DNA of 64,000 bases from Lamellibrachia satsuma (GCA_033239005.1 BSQZ01000126.1:355001-419000), one strand, 5' to 3'. Positions 53,501 through 63,007 are shown, counted from the stretch's first letter. The notes: generated by a model from the sequence alone, not told the origin. Made by a program: numbers and translations.

Positions 53501-56500
53501 ACAGCCGTAGTCGTCATAGAAACGTTTCTTGTTCATCACACAGGTCTGATCAACACAAGAGCAATGTTAGTGATTTAATGATAAACAGCAAATTATTAAA
53601 GTTCACTACAAATTCCACCAAGCAGACATACGCAAAAGCACATGTTTATTCAGTCACCTGTGGTTTGGAAAAAATTCATAGTTGATCAAAGATAGACTTT
53701 ATAGTTGTCAACATTCTATCAAACAGATATTTATCTTACACATAGACAGTGTATTTATGACAGACAATGCCTTTAGGGTAACACGTGTTAAAAGTATCAT
53801 TCAGACCATTATAATTGTATAATATAATAATAACCTCCATCGCTTAATCCTTCTTGAGTGAGAAAAACATATTTCTATCAATATTTTCATACCCATTCAA
53901 TATCTTAAAAACTTCAATCTGATCTCCTCTTAACCTCCTTGTCTCTAGAGTTGTTAAACCACATTCTTTCAGGCGTTCTTCATAACTAAGGTCTCTAAGT
54001 TCTGGAATCATTTTAGTTGCTCTCCTTTGTATGCGTTCAAGCGTATCTATATCCTTCTTACGATATGGTCTCCATGCTTGTATACAGTATTCTAAATGAG
54101 GTCTAACTATTGCTTTATAAAGAGGTATAATTAACTTTTTTCCCTTGTATGTTATGTTTCTTCTAATCAATCCAAGAATTTGATTACCCTTTGAAGCTGC
54201 AATATCACACTGCTTTGAAACTTTCATATCAGCGCTTATTGTAACTCCTAAGTCCTTTTCTTTTACAGTAGTACCCAGAACAGTATCTCCCATTTTATAG
54301 TTTACATTCAAGTTCCCATGTCCTGTATGTAGGCATTTACATTTCATTTACAGAGTTGTATTAAATGCTGTTTAATGGAGTGGTCAAATTGCAAAGCTGC
54401 GACTGTTGATGCCATTAGGACATATTTTCATAAAACTCCCTACAAATCTTTTTTGTCAAAATCATATAATTGTTAAATAATTTAGCTATCAGTCCACAGC
54501 AATTAAAATATATAAAGAAAAATATTTTTGTTTAACTAAAATTGCAACACTGCCACACATGGTTAAAGTGTCCCAAGAAAAAATGAACAGCTAAATACAG
54601 TGAAGAACAGAGAGTGACCCCACCTGTTCCTCGGACATCAGCAGACTGGACAGCAGCTTGACCACTCGTAGAGCGGAGTCCTTGAAGGGCAATACCACGA
54701 GCACCTTGGGTCTGGTCAAGCCCTGGTCTCTGTGATCACTGGACAAAGATGCATGCCAGTCGACAAATGTTACACAACATAAGTTATATCAAATTGGTTA
54801 GATACTAATGTCACACCTGAATATCAGATCAGGGCTTTTATTTTATTTCAGATATATTGTGGGTTGAACAGTTTGGAAATTCAAATAATTTGGGGCAACA
54901 AAATTTTCAATAAAAAATGGTTTTGTGTCTGTTCGGACCGTAAGATATGCTTAACACTTGGTTGATCAGAGGACACGCCATAAAACACTTGGTTGATCAG
55001 AGGACACGTCATAAAACACTTGGTTGATCAGAGGACACGCCATAAAACACTTGGTTGATCAGAGGACACGTCATAAAACACTTGGTTGATCAGAGGACAC
55101 ACCATAAAACACTTGGTTGATCAGAGGACACGTCATAAAACACTTGGTTGATCAGAGGACACGCCATAAAACATTTGGTTGATCAGAGGACACGTCATAA
55201 AACACTTGGTTGATCAGAGGACACGCCATAAAACACTTGGTTGATCAGAGGACACGCCATAAAACATTTGGTTGATCAGAGGACACGCCATAAAACACTT
55301 GGTTGATCAGAGGACACGCCATAAAACACTTGGTTGATCAGAGGACACGCCATAAAACATTTGGTTGATCAGAGGACACGTCATAAAACACTTGGTTGAT
55401 CAGAGGACACGCCATAAAACATTTGGTTGATCAGAGGACACGTCATAAAACACTTGGTTGATCAGAGGACACGCCATAAAACACTTGGTTGATCAGAGGA
55501 CATGCCATAAAACACTTGGTCAATCAGAGGACACGTCATAAAACACTTGGTCAATCAGAGGACACGCCATAAAACACTTGGCTGATCAGAGGACACGCCA
55601 TAAAACACTTGGTTGATCAGAGGACACGTCATAAAACACTTGGTTGATCAGAGGACACGCCATAAAACACTTGGTTGATCAGACGACACGGCATAAAACA
55701 CTTGGTTGATCAGAGGACACGCCATAAAACACTTGGTCAATCTGAGGACACGTCATAAAACACTTGGTTGATCAGAGGACATGCCATAAAACACTTGGTC
55801 AATCAGAGGACACGCCATAAAACACTTGATCAATCAGAGGACACGCCATAAAACACTCCCAGGGTGAAAGCATCTATGTTCAGATCTGTGCAATTTTAAA
55901 AACAAAAACCAATTTACTAATCTTTTGAATGAAACAACTAGTACATATATATTTAAAAAGTGCTTTTAACATGATGCCCGTAACTCTATAGTACCAAATT
56001 GTCCCTTATTGTCTGATCCAACACAACGCGTCACATATATCAAGTTACAACAAACTATTCAAAAGAAATGTCAAAAGTTTGAACAGTAATTTCACTGTAA
56101 TTTTGTTGAGACAAAACTCTGGGGGGTGTCCTCATATGAACAAGACAGGGCAATGACGCCCTCATGACGGCACGAGGTGAACTGAATGGAACCATGGCCA
56201 ACACAGAAAGTTTGCCAGTGAAGCTGTGTACATGACAGCTGGCTAATTGAGTTGTCTCAGTGACTTACTCAAGTGTGGCGTCTTTCCTTGCCTTGATCTT
56301 TGCATTGTGAGCCATCACTCTACTCCGGGTCCTGGTAACAAAACACAGTAAACTTGTATAATCGTCACAGACACTGAACTAAGGTGCACACACGTGTGTC
56401 CATGACATACTTTACATGATACTTTATTAGTGCTGTATTTCGAGGATAAACCAAACATGGGTCACATCTTCAAGGCATTGCATTTATAGCAGTCATAAAC

Positions 56501-59500
56501 TCTTGAAACCCTCTAAATTATGTATAAAAATTACAACCAACATAAATCGCAACTGGTCCCAACAAGTATTAGCTTAAAGTGAACTTCTGAGGTAAATTTA
56601 GATAAAAATCCACGTAAATTATGAAACTATGTCTTTATTGGTTGCTGCACCAATTCTCAGGGTTCACTTCCTGTTAGTGTCAGATCAAGTAACATTTTGA
56701 AGTCTTCTGAAAAATTACATTTTTCACCTTGCTTACCCTCCTCAGTTCCTCAATGAATTCATCCACCTGTTGACAACTGTAACATTGTACACCGATTTTG
56801 AGATTGCCTAACCCTTTCAGGTTTGGTTTTGGCATGCCTCTGAGCTCATACTGCGGGGGATTTGGGCAAGATAGAATTTTCGTATAGTATTATTCACACA
56901 CACATGCACACACACACACACACACATGCACGCACGCACATCTGCTTACTTGAGGATGTGATTGATGGCGTGTAGACAGTACACAAGTCGGAGTTGTTCG
57001 GCGTTGTGGCGGGTCCGCTCAGGGTAATACAAGTCCTGTAAAAACAAGCAATGTCATAACTACACAGTACATACAGGTCACACAGTACATACAGGTCACA
57101 CAGCACATACAGGTCACACAGTACATACAGGTCACAAAGTACATACAGGTCACACAGTACATACAGGTCACAAAGTACATAGAGGTCACACAGTACATAC
57201 AGGTCACACAGTACATACAGGTCACAAAGTACATACAGGTCACAAAGTACATACAGGTCACAAAGTACATACAGGTCACAAAGTACATACAGGTCACACA
57301 GTACATACAGGTCACACAGTACATACAGGTCACAAAGTACATACAGGTCACACAGTACATACAGGTCACAAAGTACATAGAGGTCACACAGTACATACAG
57401 GTCACACAGTACATACAGGTCACAAAGTACATACAGGTCACAAAGTACATACAGGTCACACAGTACATACAGGTCACAGAGTACATACAGGTCACAGAGT
57501 ACATACAGGTCACAAAGTACATACAGGTCACAAAGTACATACAGGTCACAAAGTAGAGAAGTGGTCATAAGTTTAAGGACACCATCTCAAAGATAAGAGT
57601 GGCGGGACATTGGACAAAGAATTGCTGCTCACCTGGTAACCATTAAGGGTAGTGAAGATGCTGTGTTGTAAAGGTGTCAAATCATCTGAAAGAAAATAAT
57701 TTATTATTATTAGAAAAATGTGTAATACTATTTTACTGTAATATTGTACTGCGCTCATCTGGTTAGAGAAACATATTTCAATATGCATTATTGTCTCTAT
57801 CCATGGATGGCTCGTGTAAAATGAACAATTAAATAATTTGTTTTGCTAAGCATACTGTATAACTGGTAATCATATGCCTGATTACATGAACAAATATTCA
57901 AACGTGTGAACTAATTCTGTATATCCTGAAGCAAACATGTCTGTTAAATAACATTTCATGTTATTGCTGGTAGAGTGTCATCTTTGTTGACATCATAATT
58001 TATGAGAATTTTATATATAACATTGTCACTGATATGATATCATTTTGGATAGCCTCTAATGCAACATATTCAACAACAATCAAATCCGCTGCCAAACGCA
58101 GTAAGGTAACTGCACACATTACTTAATAATCTGAAATGCGCAACACATATCAAGAAATACTTCCTAATTTAATAATAATAATACAGCATTTCTCTCCACC
58201 ACAAATATGGCTGCTTTGACCATTCAAAGGTGTATTACAAAATAAAACAAAACATTTATACATGAATTTTACTTAATGGAATAGATGTTAAGATGTTTAA
58301 AGTATTAAATAAAAACAGAACATAAAATTTAATACTATTAATGCTATATTTAAGTGTGAACTCCATGATGATGCAACAAAATCAGTTGAATCTTACTGTT
58401 GACTCATCTATCTAAAATCAAAAACATGATGTCACATAGTCACCAAGCACCACGCAGTGGCCAGTGAACCGACCAGTGTTGGAGAGTGATGCATTGGTCA
58501 ACCTCAGATTTGTCGGCCTAAGTTGTTCGCAAAGTTTCTTCTTCACCTGCAACATCGTGTCACGAAGTGTCACGTTGTATAGTGGCACCATGTTTCATGT
58601 CATCAAGTGTCACCAAGTGTCATTTCATCTAATGTCACATCATGTCATCTAGTGTCACAAAATGTTGTATCATACCATTTGTATCACATCAACATAATCG
58701 ACATTGCCACTACTAAAACCTGTGGACCAGATCATGACAGTTAGTGACAATCGCTGACAGTGTTAAGCGCCACAATAATTAAATTAGTCTACCAACAACC
58801 AATCTGGATGTTACCACACTCAAAACTAAAAATGTACTCAACGATGAGTACTTCTTTACAGAACATTCGGTTTACTATAAGTACGAAAATAATATAAACA
58901 TGCCAATTTTGTAGCAGCTCTCCTTTAAATCAATAAACAAGCATTAGTAATTTCATACCTCATCTGTTACTGTTACGCAAACATATTATTTACATATTGA
59001 TAATAAATTGGTAAAACAAAAATCACCTAACCAGTATAATTATACTATGTACGGCGTGAAACAGCTAATTAACTACAGCTTTGAAAACCAGGAGATCACT
59101 GAGAGCTACACGCATGCCACACAAGAGTCACAAAACGTACTTGTAACTTTCTAAGTGTCTTCTCCTTGAACTGTGGCGCCACCTTCTGGGTGGCTGGCAA
59201 CCAACTCAGTTGACACCGCCCCACGTGAGGCATCTGGAAGAACGTCACACCGTGGGTGATAGACGAAAGACAGATTGTCACTCAAGTATTTACTGAAGCA
59301 TCAAGTGAAGCCAGTGTGAAGAAATGTGTATTTAGTGATGTGTTCAGTAAAGCATTAATTAAATGACAAACTGAATCAAATATTAAAATTCCCCAAGCCG
59401 GATCATATTTGCCAAACTGTATTTGGCCCAAAATAATGTAATAGTTTGTTCAATGATTTCACTGAAACTAAATAGAAAATTTGTACAAATGAGCTAGCAT

Positions 59501-62500
59501 GCCATAGGAATACTAGATATGTTAAAATTTTCACAAAATCATTCTGAAATGACAGTTGAAAAATTAAATTGAGGAGGGACCTTTAACCCACATATACACA
59601 AGCCCTTAGCCAGAGACCCATCTGCCTGTCTTGAAGATGGGCAACTGTCTGACGATGACGGGTAAAATTAAAATAAAAGACGGGTTTTTCTTTTTACATG
59701 AGATTTTTTCATAATAAAATTGTGTGAATTGTCGTGGTGACTCTTAGTGCACATAGCGAATACCGTCGATCTATAAGACTATATTATACCTCGCAGTACA
59801 GATAGTAAGACTCGGACTTGGCCTGCCATTGAAAAAACCTAATTTAGCCAATGATGGTTGTTATTTGACATTTGCTCAACCTGCATTAATCTACCAGTGC
59901 AAAAACCAAATGGGCCAATAGTGGACGTCATTACATCAACCAGCAATGGCTTGCCAGTGACGAACAATCAACTGGGCCAATACTGGCCGTCATAGACGCG
60001 AATGGCTTCCACGGAAGCCCTTTGCACGTTTAAGGTTACACCTTTTAGAATGTACAAGACTGACAATTGTTATTCCTGGCTAAGGGCAGGCGTATACGTA
60101 TGTTTATAAAATCTGAGCCAGCCCTCACCTTGACCGGGTCCCTCAGCCAGGGCTCCTCTGTCTCCGCCAACTTCTCAGCCACCGAGTCTTCCAAATCAAC
60201 CTCAAAGTGACGACTGAACCAATCTGCAGCACCCAGTCACGTAGTCATCAGTCATTGGCCACTCAAGATTCATAAGCAATTTTGCTTATTCCTCAAGTCT
60301 CCATTGATATACAGTGTATACTATACTTAAAAAAACGTGATTGTATGTATTTTTTAACTGTCACAACATATCATGTGAAACAATAAACATTACATTACAA
60401 ACATTACATTACTCAGTCATCAGCCACTCAATCTTCAATAATCTCTTTAATCATAATATCTCTCATATCCAAAATATATTGGCCATTGACGTTGCATACC
60501 AATTCACTATCCAAGTCATCATATCATATCACCAGTGGTTTCTGTGTACTGAAGCTTCAGAAAATACTTTTCGAATGCAGCCACTTGTGCACCAGAGTTA
60601 AATTTGGTTTCCCCACATACGTGAAATACAACTTAACTAGATGTAACTGAAATTTGAGCAATGCATCTATCTGGCTGATGTTTGTGATCAATTCTACAAG
60701 CAGTTATGATGACATCATCTTTGGTTCGTGAGAATGGCCCATCTGGTATCTTTACTCCTAACAAAAACAAAAACAAACACAAAACAAAAAATAACATTTA
60801 TTTATTATACAAACAAATAAAGCTGGCTGGTAAGACCTGGCATGAACTCAGCTGGCTCACCCAGGACTGGCTGGTAAGACCTGGCATGAACTCTGGTGGC
60901 TCACCCAGGACTGGCTGGTAAGACTTGGCATGAACTCTGGTGGCTCACCCAGGACTGGCTGGTAAGACCTGGCATGAACTCAGCTGGCTCACCCAGGACT
61001 AGCTGGTAAGACCTGGCATGAACTATGGTGGCTCACCTAGGACTGGCTGGTAAGACCTGGCATGAACTCTGGTGGCTCACCCAGGACCGTGCTGACTGGA
61101 GGAGATTAGTTGGCACCTTAAGCTCCAGTGGAAGAGAAGAGGACTGAGTGAGTGAGTGAGTGTGTGAGTGATTGAGTGAGTGAGTGAGTGAGCGAGTGAA
61201 TGATTACACAAACCATCATCTTTCAGTGCAACTTCCTCATTGTCAGAGTTGTCCTTCTCTTCTAGATCACAGTTTTCATTTCTGTAATCGTCGTCCTCTG
61301 GTCTGTCTTCCAGTGTCACCTCACCATCACCTAGCGGAAGAGACACTGCGTACTACATTCACTTCAGTCCTACATAACCAGGCACTGAGTCACATTGCAC
61401 CATCCACCTTCAGTATTCACTAATACATTAATACTTCAGAGCCTATGGTACATGTAGAGTCCGGACAGAGTTTAATACAGTTGAGCTGAATTTATACTGC
61501 TGAAACTCTTTGGTGAAATCATCGGAAAAACTATTAAATTATTTTTCACCGGATCTGGCAAAACATTTGGCAAAAACGGGCAGACGTGGTCTGGCTGTAA
61601 ATACTATAACATAAAGCACTCTTTCACAAGACACCCGATATAATGATCAAAGCCAATACCTTTGATTATTTTAACACTTTTTATTAAACCAATTGCGAGG
61701 GCATATCACTTAAGCCATTCACAAAGTACAGATTTGAACAACAATGAACCTGATTCATGATGCGCTAAATCAATCAACGAGGGAGTTTTAATGAGAACAA
61801 CTCTAAGGAATCACCTGATTCCGTGTTCTTCATATCATTATATACTTGATGACTTGTAGATCCTTGTGAAGCAGAATCCCCATCAGCGTGCTCCCCATCC
61901 ATCGTTCCAGCCTCGTCCTCTGTATACACAGAAAACACACAGTTTACAACGTTTGCAATAAATGCACACTTTTTAGCTAAGAAAACAATATTATTAAAAG
62001 ACAACGTTTTTAACATATACACCATTTGTAGACCATCCTGTAGTAGCAGTGACACAGGACTCCAAGAACAAACAACCACATCAAAGCCTAACAGTTCTCA
62101 GAGAGGCAATACTTTAACCATGTACACAGTCACACAAACACACCAAGATATATATTTATAATATTATGTTGTACAGGGGCTTGTATCATACATCTAAGCA
62201 CGCTCTTGTCACTCTATATTGAAAAACTTTACAATACAGCTTTTATTATAATTTTCCACAACATGCATAATGACAAAGCTCCACTAGGGTCAATTTGATT
62301 TAATTGCAAGAGGATGCTGGTGTGGATAGAACATTGTTTTTTACAGCAATCTCCTTATTTTCTTAGGAACAATTACGCAGTTTTTGTTTTATGACTATTT
62401 GACTAGGAACCTATGGAATTATGCTCAGTCTGCAGTACTTACGCTCTCATACGCAAACATACACATCACACAACAGTGATAATTAATAAATAGTATGCAC

Positions 62501-63007
62501 ATGTGCACGCATGCATGCATACACACCATCCTCATCATCTTCCTCTTCAGACTGCCCATGCGAAGCATTCCAAGATACAGATGAAAGGAGCTCTTGGTAT
62601 GGGTTGATGTCAAGTTCTTCCTCTGATGAACTATCCTCTGCAATCTGAAAAGAATGGATTGTGCCTACATCAGTATTAAAGAAATAGGCTGATATAGTTT
62701 AGCTTACGTTTTAAACAGTGTAATCTGTATAGCCATAATGTGTTGCTGGCAGATAAATACTTCCAGACCCAAAGTTCAGAAATGCATTGAAGCCTTCTAG
62801 TGGCAACGAACTGGGTCTAATCTAGACTGGGTTAGCTATCCTTAGACCTTTTGGAAATGCATGCCCTGTATCTACACAAACACAAGCCCAGTTGTTATGA
62901 CATCAATAGAAACTGGCATGCTGTCTTTTTCAACAGTTGCACATACCTTTGTTGTATTTATTTTGAAAGTTGGTTGAATCTTCTGGTACCTCTCTCTGCC
63001 TGTCTCA
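39076..63007 (-). CDS. UTP25: UTP25 (digestive organ expansion factor, DIEXF) SSU-processome protein; 20 exons, 5' end missing
   Basis: UTP25 is a nucleolar U3-associated small-subunit processome protein needed for 18S rRNA maturation. It has a DEAD-box-like fold without the usual catalytic motifs. In zebrafish the homologue is def. Twenty exons give 709 residues with every phase matching and no internal stop. The order is an acidic low-complexity N-terminal third (about residues 20-165), a linker with [10 protein letters not shown], the core opening [18 protein letters not shown] then DLYYPERT and LHAINHIL, then [12 protein letters not shown] (motif Ia-like), [46 protein letters not shown] (in place of motif II), [73 protein letters not shown] and the end [17 protein letters not shown]. 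The vertebrate protein is about 750 residues, so roughly 40-50 N-terminal residues are missing. They are not seen between 63007 and 64000. Confidence 0.95.
39341..39440. repeat. About 34-bp minisatellite, 3 copies, next to the UTP25 last acceptor
   Basis: The core is AAAGACATATTTATACTCCC plus GTGACACAA. The first degenerate copy reaches within about 10 bases of the acceptor at 39332. Confidence 0.8.
39985..41112. repeat. Purine-rich (GGA) minisatellite, 1.1 kb
   Basis: Units near 20-30 bp such as GGAGGGAGGACAGAGAGGAA. The minus (transcribed) strand is almost all pyrimidine. It fills most of the last UTP25 intron. Long open frames on both strands reflect this composition. Confidence 0.95.
41113..41883 (-). 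other. Rest of the last UTP25 intron, upstream part
   Basis: AT-rich, with one (AT)n tract. Nothing else recognised. The segment 39441-39984 of the same intron is likewise AT-rich and featureless. Confidence 0.5.
41419..41497. repeat. (AT)n microsatellite
   Basis: About 78 bp with one AAA interruption. Confidence 0.95.
41884..41982 (-). CDS. UTP25: UTP25 exon e19 ([20 protein letters not shown])
   Basis: The acceptor is ctgtttgtag|G and the donor AGAAG|gtttta, phase 2 in and phase 2 out. It encodes [20 protein letters not shown] and [13 protein letters not shown]. The donor gtttta is weak, but the join to TTC CGT CTG restores the family's RR-x-R-I/L-RG. Confidence 0.96.
42303..42427 (-). 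CDS. UTP25: UTP25 exon e18 ([12 protein letters not shown])
   Basis: The acceptor is gtgtgcag|GTG and the donor TGCGA|gtaggt, phase 0 in and phase 2 out. It encodes [20 protein letters not shown] and [21 protein letters not shown] donor 4 bases downstream (GAGTAG|gtc) would create a stop and is rejected. Confidence 0.97.
42428..43282 (-). other. UTP25 intron between e17 and e18
   Basis: No exon or repeat recognised. Confidence 0.5.
43283..43431 (-). CDS. UTP25: UTP25 exon e17 (LPQVFQR..DARFEQF)
   Basis: It begins after ..TTATAC| with AT completing a codon, and the donor is ACAAAG|gtacgc, phase 1 in and phase 0 out. It encodes [40 protein letters not shown] and EQFTTK, a strong family match. 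Confidence 0.95.
43432..43962 (-). other. UTP25: UTP25 intron, AT-AC U12-type
   Basis: On the minus strand the intron begins ATATCCTTT, an exact match to the U12 AT-AC 5' splice-site consensus, and ends ..TTCTTATAC. TCCCATAAT just before the 3' end resembles the U12 branch motif TTCCTTRAY at 7 of 9 positions and leaves about 8 bases to the AC end. Joining here restores H-N-Y-G-G-K-I, which aligns without gaps to the vertebrate protein. It should be removed by the minor spliceosome. Confidence 0.85.
43495..43566. repeat. 17-bp CT-rich minisatellite, 4 copies
   Basis: The unit is CCACCTCTCTCATCGT with small changes. It lies inside the AT-AC intron, 65 bases from its 3' end. Confidence 0.85.
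43963..44045 (-). CDS. UTP25: UTP25 exon e16 (YYRQT; ends at an AT-AC intron)
   Basis: The acceptor is tttttacag|G, phase 2 in. It encodes [20 protein letters not shown] and VFNKHCH and leaves in phase 1. The 3' boundary is set at CATA|ATATCCTTT because that alone keeps frame and family alignment with the next exon. The GT at CACTT|gtaaga gives the wrong phase. Confidence 0.9.
44300..44385 (-). CDS. UTP25: UTP25 exon e15 ([12 protein letters not shown])
   Basis: The acceptor is ccgttgcag|CAT and the donor GGCTG|gttcgt, phase 0 in and phase 2 out. It encodes [18 protein letters not shown] and [10 protein letters not shown], a close family match. Confidence 0.96.
44791..44887 (-). CDS. UTP25: UTP25 exon e14 (degenerate motif II, IFDQMD)
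   Basis: The acceptor is gttgttgcag|G and the donor ATACAG|gtgaca, phase 2 in and phase 0 out. It encodes [20 protein letters not shown] and LMQNWDHIQ. The DEAD signature is replaced by DQMD (DQAD in vertebrates), fitting a non-catalytic helicase fold. Confidence 0.97.
45220..45376 (-). CDS. UTP25: UTP25 exon e13 ([17 protein letters not shown])
   Basis: The acceptor is gtcttgacag|AG and the donor GAGGG|gtaagt, phase 1 in and phase 2 out. It encodes [20 protein letters not shown] and [18 protein letters not shown], the best-conserved stretch of UTP25. ASPLGLR occupies the place of a DEAD-box motif Ib/Ic region. Confidence 0.97.
45560..48102 (+). mobile_element. RTE-clade non-LTR retrotransposon, broken (endonuclease to RT)
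   Basis: It lies antisense in the UTP25 intron between e13 and e12. The 45570-46015 part is the APE-type endonuclease ([36 protein letters not shown]). Fragments 46126-46311 and 46363-46926 cover the linker and RT start ([15 protein letters not shown]). Fragment 47145-48068 holds RT motif B (KQGDVMSG), FADD and the C-terminal [11 protein letters not shown] and [11 protein letters not shown]. Stops and frameshifts separate the pieces, so the copy is dead. The 5' end is truncated. The 3' end resumes beyond an inserted DNA element at 50196. Confidence 0.9.
48103..50192. mobile_element. PIF/Harbinger-like non-autonomous DNA transposon (2,090 bp) with TTA target duplication
   Basis: The terminal inverted repeats are 26 bp with 22 matches. 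The left end starts AGCCCGCC and contains ACACCGCCCGATTG at 48113-48126. The right end carries the complement at 50169-50184. TTA flanks both sides (48100-48102, 50193-50195), which is the Harbinger target preference. Extra subterminal copies of the CAATCGGGCGGTGTGC motif lie at 48174-48189 and, altered, at 50112-50128. No transposase-like frame is seen inside, so it is probably non-autonomous. It is inserted in the RTE copy and therefore younger. Confidence 0.75.
49405..49630. repeat. Degenerate minisatellite inside the Harbinger-like element
   Basis: AACTGCACCCCTTGA and GGCTCCCAAAAA parts recur about every 36-40 bp, about 6 copies. Confidence 0.75.
50193..50235 (+). mobile_element. 3' end of the interrupted RTE copy
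   Basis: After the inserted element (48103-50192) is cut out with one copy of TTA, the sequence ..CACTTCGGCCTTATGGGCC.. becomes continuous. It runs to a stop (GGATAG) about 25 bases later. This position fits the usual short 3' end of RTE elements. The exact end is not visible. Confidence 0.6.
50583..51640. repeat. 57-bp minisatellite, about 18.5 copies
   Basis: The core is AATGTGGTACTGCCACAAGA, then ACACAGGTGTTGACTGGC. The unit is 19 codons without a stop in one plus and two minus frames, so frames of 341-408 codons arise. Copies differ by only a few bases. Confidence 0.96.
51840..53345. repeat. 34-bp minisatellite, about 44 copies
   Basis: The core is TTTCCTGGAGGAAGTCAATG, then ACCTGTCTCC. 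Degenerate copies continue to about 53465, the donor of UTP25 exon e12. Confidence 0.96.
53467..53545 (-). CDS. UTP25: UTP25 exon e12 ([10 protein letters not shown])
   Basis: The acceptor is tgttgatcag|ACC and the donor GGGAG|gtgggt, phase 0 in and phase 1 out. It encodes [20 protein letters not shown], matching the family NKKRF...E-Y-G segment. The 34-bp array of the next intron runs up to this donor in degenerate form. Confidence 0.93.
53844..54350 (-). mobile_element. CR1/L2-like RT C-terminal half, uninterrupted frame
   Basis: A 167-codon frame reads [56 protein letters not shown] and [20 protein letters not shown], all typical of this group. It ends at LKKD followed by a stop, without the 3' UTR seen elsewhere, so it is truncated at both ends. 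It lies in the UTP25 intron between e12 and e11, in the same orientation as the gene. Confidence 0.88.
54624..54729 (-). CDS. UTP25: UTP25 exon e11 ([12 protein letters not shown])
   Basis: The acceptor is gatcacag|A and the donor GAACAG|gtgggg, phase 2 in and phase 0 out. It encodes [20 protein letters not shown] and then [14 protein letters not shown]. The [10 protein letters not shown] block is one of the most conserved in the family. Confidence 0.95.
54730..56268 (-). other. UTP25 intron between e10 and e11
   Basis: Dominated by the 31-bp array. The remainder is AT-rich without features. Confidence 0.6.
54950..55860. repeat. 31-bp minisatellite, about 29 copies
   Basis: The core is CACTTGGTTGATCAGAGGAC. 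Most copies contain the palindrome TGATCA. CGCC/CGTC variants alternate. Confidence 0.96.
56269..56331 (-). CDS. UTP25: UTP25 exon e10
   Basis: The acceptor is gttaccag|G and the donor CTTGA|gtaagt, phase 2 in and phase 2 out. It encodes [20 protein letters not shown]. It corresponds to the basic, variable linker after the INHIL motif. The donor is near-consensus. Confidence 0.85.
56894..56940. repeat. (CA)n with CACG
   Basis: Short microsatellite 10 bases below the donor of UTP25 exon e9. Confidence 0.9.
56950..57035 (-). CDS. UTP25: UTP25 exon e9 ([15 protein letters not shown])
   Basis: The acceptor is tttttacag|GAC and the donor CTCAA|gtaagc, phase 0 in and phase 2 out. It encodes [11 protein letters not shown] and [11 protein letters not shown], both strong UTP25 signatures. 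An 18-bp tandem array begins about 25 bases upstream of the acceptor. Confidence 0.95.
57060..57556. repeat. 18-bp minisatellite, about 28 copies
   Basis: The unit is GTCACACAGTACATACAG with AAAG/CAGA/ATAG variants. On the minus strand it reads CDLYVL over and over. A block of several units (57120-57300) recurs at 57300-57480. Confidence 0.96.
57633..57685 (-). CDS. UTP25: UTP25 exon e8 (LTPLQ core start)
   Basis: The acceptor is ttctttcag|AT and the donor TACCAG|gtgagc, phase 1 in and phase 0 out. It encodes [17 protein letters not shown], the conserved opening of the UTP25 core (LTPLQ...NxY). A 53-base micro-sized exon with excellent splice signals. Confidence 0.93.
58444..58546 (-). CDS. 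UTP25: UTP25 exon e7
   Basis: The acceptor is gatgttgcag|GTG and the donor GTGCTTG|gtgact, phase 0 in and phase 1 out. It begins [13 protein letters not shown], where the family has a similar lysine-rich helix, then a variable stretch leading to DDLTPLQ in the next exon. Confidence 0.8.
58556..58675. repeat. Degenerate TGTCAC repeats
   Basis: AAGTGTCAC, ATGTCATC and similar words recur irregularly just upstream of UTP25 exon e7. Confidence 0.6.
59141..59233 (-). CDS. UTP25: UTP25 exon e6
   Basis: The acceptor is gttcttccag|ATG and the donor TTACAA|gtacgt, phase 0 both sides, 31 codons. It encodes [14 protein letters not shown] and then a basic run KEKTLRKLQ. The ATG at the exon start is internal, not the initiator. 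Confidence 0.82.
60129..60223 (-). CDS. UTP25: UTP25 exon e5 ([10 protein letters not shown])
   Basis: The acceptor is gtgctgcag|AT and the donor GTCAAG|gtgagg, phase 1 in and phase 0 out. [18 protein letters not shown] corresponds to the conserved DPF-x-x-H-F segment that precedes the core in this family. Confidence 0.88.
60820..61085. repeat. 44-bp minisatellite, 6 copies
   Basis: The core is GGCTGGTAAGACCTGGCATG, then GGCTCACCCAGGACT. On the minus strand each copy contains GGGTGAGCC, a strong 5' splice-site match. Confidence 0.93.
61147..61200. repeat. (GTGA)n microsatellite
   Basis: GAGT units with small changes, 14 bases from the end of UTP25 exon e4. Confidence 0.93.
61214..61330 (-). 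CDS. UTP25: UTP25 exon e4 (acidic linker)
   Basis: The acceptor is ttccgctag|GT and the donor GATGATG|gtttgt, phase 1 in and phase 1 out. It encodes [12 protein letters not shown] and [12 protein letters not shown]. The donor gtttgt is a weak match to consensus, and a repeat array 130 bases downstream carries stronger donor-like sites. Confidence 0.75.
61815..61919 (-). CDS. UTP25: UTP25 exon e3 (acidic linker)
   Basis: The acceptor is gtatacag|AG and the donor AATCAG|gtgatt, phase 1 in and phase 1 out. It is a low-complexity D/E/G/S-rich linker and conserved only in composition. It is assigned by phase and flanking exons. Confidence 0.7.
62527..62644 (-). CDS. UTP25: UTP25 exon e2 (acidic, DINPYQELL)
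   Basis: The acceptor is cttttcag|ATT and the donor GAGGATG|gtgtgt, phase 0 in and phase 1 out. It encodes an acidic run, then [14 protein letters not shown], then SEEEDDED. Vertebrate UTP25 has a matching acidic stretch followed by a YxxLL motif. Confidence 0.85.
62947..63007 (-). CDS. UTP25: UTP25 exon e1 (first found)
   Basis: The acceptor is tttctccag|T and the donor ACAAAG|gtatgt. The frame reads [20 protein letters not shown]. It enters with one base, so an upstream phase-2 exon must exist. The pyrimidine tract before the acceptor is strong. Confidence 0.75.

Larger units (their letters stand above)
57686..62946 (-). other. UTP25 introns between e1 and e8
   Basis: Outside the listed exons and arrays the intron DNA is AT-rich. 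I see no transposon or extra exon. Confidence 0.5.
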
